In this document: in pieces, positions 59,093 through 64,000 of the stretch
Layout: each line of letters begins with the position of its first letter
Numbering within the stretch: position 1 is the stretch's first letter
DNA from: Pseudomonas massiliensis
GTDB taxonomy: Bacteria; Pseudomonadota; Gammaproteobacteria; Pseudomonadales; Pseudomonadaceae
Direction: 5' to 3'
Assembly: GCF_000826105.1 (NCBI RefSeq)
Contig: NZ_CCYK01000005.1
Location: 62,001-126,000 of the forward strand
Length of the DNA stretch: 64,000 nucleotides
Translations under genes and position numbers: made by a program
The notes under the pieces: model-generated
Seen by the model: the letters and a program-made list of their open reading frames with translations, nothing else
Database searches by the model: none
Told to the model about the DNA's origin: nothing

Positions 59093-60124
59093 ATGGCCAA
59101 ACGCCAGCTCAACCGTCGCCAGGCCTGGCGCATCGATAAAATCCAGAATGAACGCGCCGCCCGTGCTGCCAAGCGCGAGTCCCAAGCCGAGCAAGTGCTG
59201 GAAGGCGGTGACCTGGGCCCTGAAGAAACCGGGCTGATCATTGCCCACTATGGCGTACAGGTAGAGGTCGAAGCCCAGCAGGGCGAGCATGCGGGTGAAG
59301 TGTTCCGTTGCCATCTGCGCGCCAATCTTCCCGCCCTGGTAACCGGCGACCGAGTGGTATGGCGAGCGGGCAACCAAGGCATCGGCGTGATCGTGGCGCA
59401 ACTGCCACGCACCACTGAGCTGTGCCGTCCGGATGCACGCGGCCAACTCAAGCCGGTGGCGGCGAACGTCGATTTGATCGTGATCGTCTTCGCGCCCGCG
59501 CCGGAGCCCCAGGCCAACCTGATCGACCGCTACCTGGTGGCTGCGGAGCACGCAGGGATTCGCCCACTTCTGCTGCTCAACAAGGCTGACCTGATCGACG
59601 CAGGCAACGAAGCACGCCTCAACGACCTGCTCGAGGCCTATCGCCAGCTGGGCTACCCGTTATTGGAAGTGTCGGCTCATCAGGGCGATGGCATGCAACA
59701 GCTCAAGGAACGGCTCAAGGGCCATACCAGCGTGTTCGTCGGGCAGTCCGGCGTAGGCAAGTCTTCGCTGGTCAATGCCCTGCTGCCTGATGCCCAGGCC
59801 AGGGTAGGCGCGCTATCGGACTGGTCCGGGCAGGGCACCCATACCACCACCACGGCCAAGCTGTTCCACTTCCCCCAGGGCGGCGACCTGATCGACTCGC
59901 CCGGTATCCGCGAGTTTGGCCTGGTCCATGTGAGCCGGCAGGACGTGGAGGCCGGCTTCATTGAATTCGCCGACCTGCTGGGGCGCTGCCGCTTCCGCGA
60001 CTGCAAGCATGACCGCGAGCCTGGCTGCGCGCTGCTCCAGGCACTGGAGGACGGCCGCATCCACCCTCAGCGGATGCACAGCTACCGGGCCATTGTCGCC
60101 GGCTTGCCTGACGACCGATATTGA
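59093..60124 (+). CDS. rsgA: Ribosome small-subunit-dependent GTPase RsgA
   Basis: Late 30S-assembly GTPase. The 343 residues have a basic N-terminal helix ([20 protein letters not shown]), an OB fold and a circularly permuted GTPase: NKAD (G4) near 162-165 comes before G1 GQSGVGKSS near 219-227, then DSPGIREFG. The C-terminal zinc knuckle [14 protein letters not shown] is near 299-312. It is divergent from orn. Confidence 0.96.
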   Translation: MAKRQLNRRQAWRIDKIQNERAARAAKRESQAEQVLEGGDLGPEETGLIIAHYGVQVEVEAQQGEHAGEVFRCHLRANLPALVTGDRVVWRAGNQGIGVIVAQLPRTTELCRPDARGQLKPVAANVDLIVIVFAPAPEPQANLIDRYLVAAEHAGIRPLLLLNKADLIDAGNEARLNDLLEAYRQLGYPLLEVSAHQGDGMQQLKERLKGHTSVFVGQSGVGKSSLVNALLPDAQARVGALSDWSGQGTHTTTTAKLFHFPQGGDLIDSPGIREFGLVHVSRQDVEAGFIEFADLLGRCRFRDCKHDREPGCALLQALEDGRIHPQRMHSYRAIVAGLPDDRY

Positions 60125-60181
60125 GCGCAGCCGGTCAGGAGGCTCGGCCAGGGAAGGCCCAGCTTCGCTGTTCCACAAGGC

Positions 60182-61246
60182 TTACAACTGCTTGCCAGCC
60201 GGGGCCTCCATCTTCAAGGCACCGCTGTCGAAGATGTTCAGTTTTTCACGCAGCTCCCGTGGTTGCACCGTCGGGTTCTGCTCGGCCAGGCTGCTGGCGC
60301 CGGCGCCCGCTGCTGCCGGGGCAGCCGCCCCAGGGGTCGCGGGTGCTGGCGCCGGCGCGCTGGGCGCGGCTGGCGGGGCCGCCGGCTCCTCTGGCTGCTC
60401 ACCTTCGATATCGCGCTGGGCCTTCTTGGTCAGTACGATGATATCGATACGACGGTTGACCGGATTCAGCGGACTCTTGCGATCGAACAGCGAGGATGAA
60501 CCGTAGCCTACCACTCGCGCGATCTGCGTTTCCGGGTAGCTGCCCGCCACCAGGGCGCGGCGCGCCGCGTTTGCACGGTTGGCCGACAATTCCCAGTTGC
60601 CGAAGTCCGCGCTTGCCGCGTAGGGCTTGGCGTCCGTGTGGCCGCTGATGCTGACCTTGTTCGGCACTTCCTTGATGGTATCGGCCATCGCCAGAAGAAT
60701 GTCCTCGAAGTAAGGCTTCAGGCGCGCGCTACCCAGGTCGAACATCGGTCGGTTCTCCGCGTCCATGATCTGGATGCGCAGGCCATCCTGGGTGATTTCG
60801 AACAGTATCTGGTCCTTGAACTTCTGCAATTGAGGGTTCTCGTCCACCTTGTTCTGCAATTCCTGCAACAGGAGTTCGAGACGGTCCTTTTCCACCTTCT
60901 CAGCGATGTTCTGCGCCTCGTCCGGAGTGACCTGGTTCTCCGCCTCCGGCTTGGGCGGTGCCACCTTGGCTTCCGGGTTGAGGGTGTGGTCCGGTGCCAA
61001 CTGTGGCGACCCACCAAGGTCGATCACATAGGGTGAGCCACTTTCAGTAAAGCCGATCGGGTCCTTGAAGTAACCAGCGATGGCAAGCTTCTGCTCGGGC
61101 GTGGCGTTGGACAGCAGCCACAGCACCAGGAAGAAAGCCATCATCGCGGTTGCGAAGTCGGCGAAGGCAATTTTCCAGGCACCCCCGTGGTGCCCGCCGC
61201 CAAAGCGCTTTACGCGCTTGACGATGATCGGCTGATTATTTTCCAT
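60182..61246 (-). CDS. motB: Flagellar stator protein MotB
   Basis: Peptidoglycan-anchored stator subunit, 354 residues. The single membrane helix near 27-46 holds the proton-carrying Asp30 (AFADFATAMMAFFLVLW). The C-terminal OmpA-like domain (about 150-280, VSISGHTDAKPYAASADFGNWELSANRA) binds peptidoglycan. It then continues for about 70 residues of Ala/Pro-rich low-complexity sequence. It follows motA by 3 bases. The classical proton-driven MotAB type is inferred from sequence. Confidence 0.94.
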   Translation of the reverse strand: MENNQPIIVKRVKRFGGGHHGGAWKIAFADFATAMMAFFLVLWLLSNATPEQKLAIAGYFKDPIGFTESGSPYVIDLGGSPQLAPDHTLNPEAKVAPPKPEAENQVTPDEAQNIAEKVEKDRLELLLQELQNKVDENPQLQKFKDQILFEITQDGLRIQIMDAENRPMFDLGSARLKPYFEDILLAMADTIKEVPNKVSISGHTDAKPYAASADFGNWELSANRANAARRALVAGSYPETQIARVVGYGSSSLFDRKSPLNPVNRRIDIIVLTKKAQRDIEGEQPEEPAAPPAAPSAPAPAPATPGAAAPAAAGAGASSLAEQNPTVQPRELREKLNIFDSGALKMEAPAGKQL

Positions 61247-61249
61247 GGC

Positions 61250-62101
61250 TTAGCGACCGCGTACTGCTTGTTCCAGCTCAGCGAAGCTCGGACGGTGGGC
61301 CGGGTACAGCACCTTGCGTCCGAATTCCACCGCCAGGGTAGGCGGCATGCCAGAGGCCGAGGCCACCAGCGAGGCCTTGATGGCCTCGAACACGTTCATT
61401 TCTTCCTTGGCATCATGGCCAAGGCAGGTGGCCAATGGGCCGAAGAAGCCGTAGGCCGCGAGAATACCGAGGAAGGTACCTACCAGCGCCGCGCCCACGT
61501 GAGCCCCGATGGCAGCCTTGTCGCCGCTTCCCAGCGAGGCCATGGTAATTACGATACCCAGTACCGCCGCAACGATACCCATGCCGGGCAAACCGTCGGC
61601 AACGCCCTGTACGGCATGGGAGGGGTGCTCGAGCTCTTCCTTCATGCTCAGCAGTTCCATGTCGAACAGGCCTTCCAGTTCGTGGGGCGCCATGTTGCCG
61701 GAAGACATGATGCGCAGGTAGTCGCAGATGAACGCTGTCATCCGGGCATCATTGAGCACGGCAGGGTACTTGGCGAAGATCGGGCTCGCGGCGGCATCTT
61801 CGATATCGCTCTCGATGGCCATCATGCCTTCACGACGGCTCTTGTTGAGGATTTCGTAGACCAGGCCAAGCACTTCCAGATAGAAGGCGTGGGTGAACCG
61901 CGACTTGAACATCTTCAAGGACTTCTTGAAGACGGTCATGGTGGCGGAGCCAGGGTTGGCCTGAAGGAATGCGCCAAGGCAGGCACCGCCAATGATCAAT
62001 ACCTCGAAAGGCTGGATCAGGGCCGCGATCTGGCCGCGGGAAAGAACGTATCCACCGAGTACGCTCGCGAATACGACGATGATGCCGATAATTTTAGCCA
62101 T
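61250..62101 (-). CDS. motA: Flagellar stator protein MotA
   Basis: Proton-channel stator subunit, 283 residues with four membrane helices: two at the N terminus (MAKIIGIIVVFASVLGGYVLS; FEVLIIGGACLGAFLQ) and two near 170-225 that contain the conserved Pro of VADGLPGMGIVAAVLGIVITM. Charged torque residues lie in the cytoplasmic loop. It is cotranscribed with motB. A FliA-type promoter stands upstream. Confidence 0.95.
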   Translation of the reverse strand: MAKIIGIIVVFASVLGGYVLSRGQIAALIQPFEVLIIGGACLGAFLQANPGSATMTVFKKSLKMFKSRFTHAFYLEVLGLVYEILNKSRREGMMAIESDIEDAAASPIFAKYPAVLNDARMTAFICDYLRIMSSGNMAPHELEGLFDMELLSMKEELEHPSHAVQGVADGLPGMGIVAAVLGIVITMASLGSGDKAAIGAHVGAALVGTFLGILAAYGFFGPLATCLGHDAKEEMNVFEAIKASLVASASGMPPTLAVEFGRKVLYPAHRPSFAELEQAVRGR

Positions 62102-62163
62102 AGGTCAGGACACTTCGAAACGTGGGAAAACTGGCACGGGGCCGTTTCAATCTCTGCTTCTAC

Positions 62164-62190
62164 CTATCGGCAGAACTGCGCCAGACTATA
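62164..62190 (-). promoter_or_regulatory. FliA (sigma-28) promoter of motAB
   Basis: On the minus strand TATAGTCT (62183-62190), 11 bases, then GCCGATAG (62164-62171). This matches the FliA consensus TAAAGTTT-N11-GCCGATAA at 13 of 16 positions. Transcription would start about 50 bases before the motA ATG. Confidence 0.7.
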
Positions 62191-62374
62191 GTGACGATTC
62201 GTTGGGTTGTGTACGAAAAGTCCGTTAGCCAGCGCCGCACCAGAGGAAGCAGGCAAGGAAGCGACGTTCATATTGTCTAGATCGGCCTTGCGTGCAGCTT
62301 CTTGACGCCCCTTGGGCATATCGGGCCACCTTGGCGTATAAACCTGAAAACCGTTCGAGCGAGCGCCGAGCCTT

Positions 62375-63895
62375 ATGTCAGCAGTCCGACAGCAGAATAT
62401 CGAAGCCTGGATCAAAACCCTGGGCAATGTGCGCATTCCGGTCCCCAAGGCCAGTCATGAACAGGTATGCCGTGTGCTGAACGACAGCCGCAGCTCGCTG
62501 CGTGACATCGCCGACTCCATGCAGCATAGCCCCGCGCTCGTATTGAATGTGATCCGGGAAGCCAACCTCCTGGCCGGGGGCACCCTGGCCGAACCGGCCG
62601 AGAGCCTGGAAATCGCCATCAACCGCCTCGGCCTGGCCCGCACCGGCGAACTGCTGGCTCGGGTTCCGGCCCTGGAGCCCGACGCCATACCAATGCCCCT
62701 GCGCCAGTTGCAGTTGGTCAGCCAGCACGCCAGCCAGCAGGCCAGCGGTTTCTTCGCCGCCCGCCTGGCCCGCTTGTGGCAGGAAATCCATTGGGGCAGC
62801 CTTCTTTTCCTGGCGCCCCTGTGGCCCTTGGCAATGGCAGAACCGAAGCTGTTCGAGGAATGGGACCTGCGCGTTCTGCACAAGGGCGAGAATGCGGCAC
62901 GGGTGGAACGGGAACTGTTCGGCGTGCGCGTACTGGAACTGTGCATGGCCCTGGCCGAGTACTGGCGTCTGCCAGCGTGGGTGCGCCAGGGTTATCGCGC
63001 CCTGACCGAGGAACGCCGTTCGCTGGCCAAGGCCATGCTTATCGCACGGCATGAGGATGACCCACTTGGCCAGCAGCGGCAGCTGGATGCCAACCCGGAC
63101 CTGTATCGCTGGTTCAACCAGCCCGCCACCACCATACTGTTAGCCAATGGCCTGGCGCTGGCTAGCGAGCAAGGCTGGGGCGTGCCCCATGTGCTGCGCT
63201 GGCAGCAGTTGCTCGCGCTCTACACCCAGGCGCCGCTGGAACAGGTCCAGCAGCAGACCCACCTGCAGGCGGTGCAAAGCGCGCGGATACACGCCGCGCC
63301 GGGAGTCTGGCACCCGGCGGCGACGCTGCCCTGGCCGCTTACCGAGCGGCGCCTGCATCCGGGCCTGATGCCGGCGGCGGGCCCAAGCGCCGAAGCCATC
63401 GCCCATTGGCGACAACTCTGCACCACCCTGATCAGCGAGCCCAGCCCTTTCAACAACGCCTTGCACCTGACCGGGGTGGCCATGCAAGCGCTGGAAGCCT
63501 GCGGCATGCGGCGGATCGCCTTGCTGATGGTCGATAAGGCGCAGGCCAACCTGCGTGTCCATCAAATCGTCGGGCTGCCCAAGGCGGGCAGCGAGCTGAG
63601 CATGGCATTGAACCACGCCCCGCTGCTGCAACGCCTGGTCGAACGACCAGGGCAGTTGCGCCTGACGCCAGAGAACAACGTTTCGCTCTCCCGCCTGATA
63701 CCCGCAAGCCTGCGGGTCATGTTCCGAGGCGAGCACTTGTTGTTGCGCTCGATCACCAGCCAGGACCGCGTCCTGATGCTTCTTCTGGCAGACCAGGGCG
63801 GGCTGCCCATGGCCGAGACAAGCGTCCAGGCCTTCACCAAGACAGCCCAGTGCATCGAGCGTGCGTTATCGGTGTTCAGCCAACGCAGTCGTTGA
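62375..63895 (+). CDS. HDOD domain-containing protein
   Basis: A 506-residue protein with an N-terminal HDOD domain (about 15-220) seen as IPVPKASHEQVCRVLNDSRSSLRDIADSM... and a helical core (NVIREANLLAGG, INRLGLARTGELL). HDOD proteins usually act in signalling and have lost the HD-phosphohydrolase metal site. The C-terminal third (about 370-500) looks like a GAF-type beta/alpha domain (RRIALLMVDKAQANLRVHQIVG... LLLADQGGLPM). The role is unknown; the divergent motAB operon hints at motility or signalling. The start ATG at 62375 is the first in the frame with family resemblance. Confidence 0.8.
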   Translation: MSAVRQQNIEAWIKTLGNVRIPVPKASHEQVCRVLNDSRSSLRDIADSMQHSPALVLNVIREANLLAGGTLAEPAESLEIAINRLGLARTGELLARVPALEPDAIPMPLRQLQLVSQHASQQASGFFAARLARLWQEIHWGSLLFLAPLWPLAMAEPKLFEEWDLRVLHKGENAARVERELFGVRVLELCMALAEYWRLPAWVRQGYRALTEERRSLAKAMLIARHEDDPLGQQRQLDANPDLYRWFNQPATTILLANGLALASEQGWGVPHVLRWQQLLALYTQAPLEQVQQQTHLQAVQSARIHAAPGVWHPAATLPWPLTERRLHPGLMPAAGPSAEAIAHWRQLCTTLISEPSPFNNALHLTGVAMQALEACGMRRIALLMVDKAQANLRVHQIVGLPKAGSELSMALNHAPLLQRLVERPGQLRLTPENNVSLSRLIPASLRVMFRGEHLLLRSITSQDRVLMLLLADQGGLPMAETSVQAFTKTAQCIERALSVFSQRSR

Positions 63896-63942
63896 ACGTT
63901 GCGCTACAATCGCCGCCTGACTCAACCCGAGGGTACGCTTGA

Positions 63943-64000
63943 ATGGCAGACTTTTCCGGCCTAGGCCTGGTCATCGAACCCGCCGAGCTGGCCGCGCGCC
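63943..64000 (+). CDS. rhdA: Thiosulfate sulfurtransferase (rhodanese) RhdA, start only
   Basis: The window ends 19 codons into this gene (MADFSGLGLVIEPAELAAR). The opening resembles Pseudomonas rhodanese, and in P. aeruginosa a rhdA gene follows at this spot after the HDOD gene. GAGGG precedes the ATG by 8 bases. Confidence 0.65.
   Translation, partial: MADFSGLGLVIEPAELAAR

Overview
The window is a piece of a Pseudomonas chromosome, most like the P. putida / P. entomophila group. It is GC-rich and densely coded, and its gene order largely matches what I remember of P. aeruginosa PAO1 from about PA4863 to PA4956 (urt/ure, liv, pncB, azu, ygiQ, dnaB, rplI-rpsR-rpsF, rlmB, rnr, purA, hisZ, hflCKX, hfq, miaA, mutL, amiB, tsaE, nnr, queG, orn, rsgA, motBA, HDOD gene, rhdA). 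I see no phage, insertion sequence, CRISPR array or rRNA. The organism call rests on protein sequence and synteny recalled from memory, not on a search.

Region 1 (1-15.3 kb) is nitrogen acquisition from urea. The end of the urea ABC transporter (urtD tail, urtE) runs into ureD-ureA-(two GNAT acetyltransferases)-ureB-ureC. A 7.9 kb block then separates ureC from ureE: a cbpA co-chaperone, an Hsp70-like protein, an AI-2E/PerM permease, an OsmE-type lipoprotein, a ferritin-like protein, an AsmA-family protein and a short secreted repeat protein. The nickel-insertion genes ureE-ureF-ureG and a HupE/UreJ nickel permease follow.

Region 2 (15.4-25.3 kb) holds an AGE-family epimerase and an SDR oxidoreductase. 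Next come a 469 bp gap with DnaA-box-like sites and two palindromes, and a complete branched-chain-amino-acid-type ABC transporter (livK-livH-livM-livG-livF, minus strand). pncB follows behind an unusual leader, then azurin. The nadE gene expected beside pncB is not here.

Region 3 (25.36-29.51 kb) is the main accessory item: a single 1384-residue protein with a dermonecrotic-toxin-like body and a C-terminal domain with the zinc-site pattern of toxin deaminases (D-S-E, then T-C-D-S-C). It has no neighbouring immunity gene. It is the best candidate for an undescribed effector.

Region 4 (29.5-39.7 kb) is core information processing, mostly minus strand: ygiQ, dnaB, rplI, a DUF2232-like membrane protein, rpsR, rpsF (with a recognisable promoter and structured leader), rlmB and rnr. 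Two tRNA-Leu(CAG) genes follow, each with its own promoter and terminator. Region 5 (39.8-44.3 kb) has a periplasmic ferric-iron binding protein and its permease (no ATPase gene here) and a chemoreceptor. Region 6 (44.4-64 kb) is core: purA, hisZ, hflC-hflK-hflX-hfq, miaA, mutL, amiB, tsaE, nnr, queG, orn, rsgA, motB-motA (with a good FliA-type promoter), an HDOD protein, and the first bases of a rhodanese gene (rhdA).
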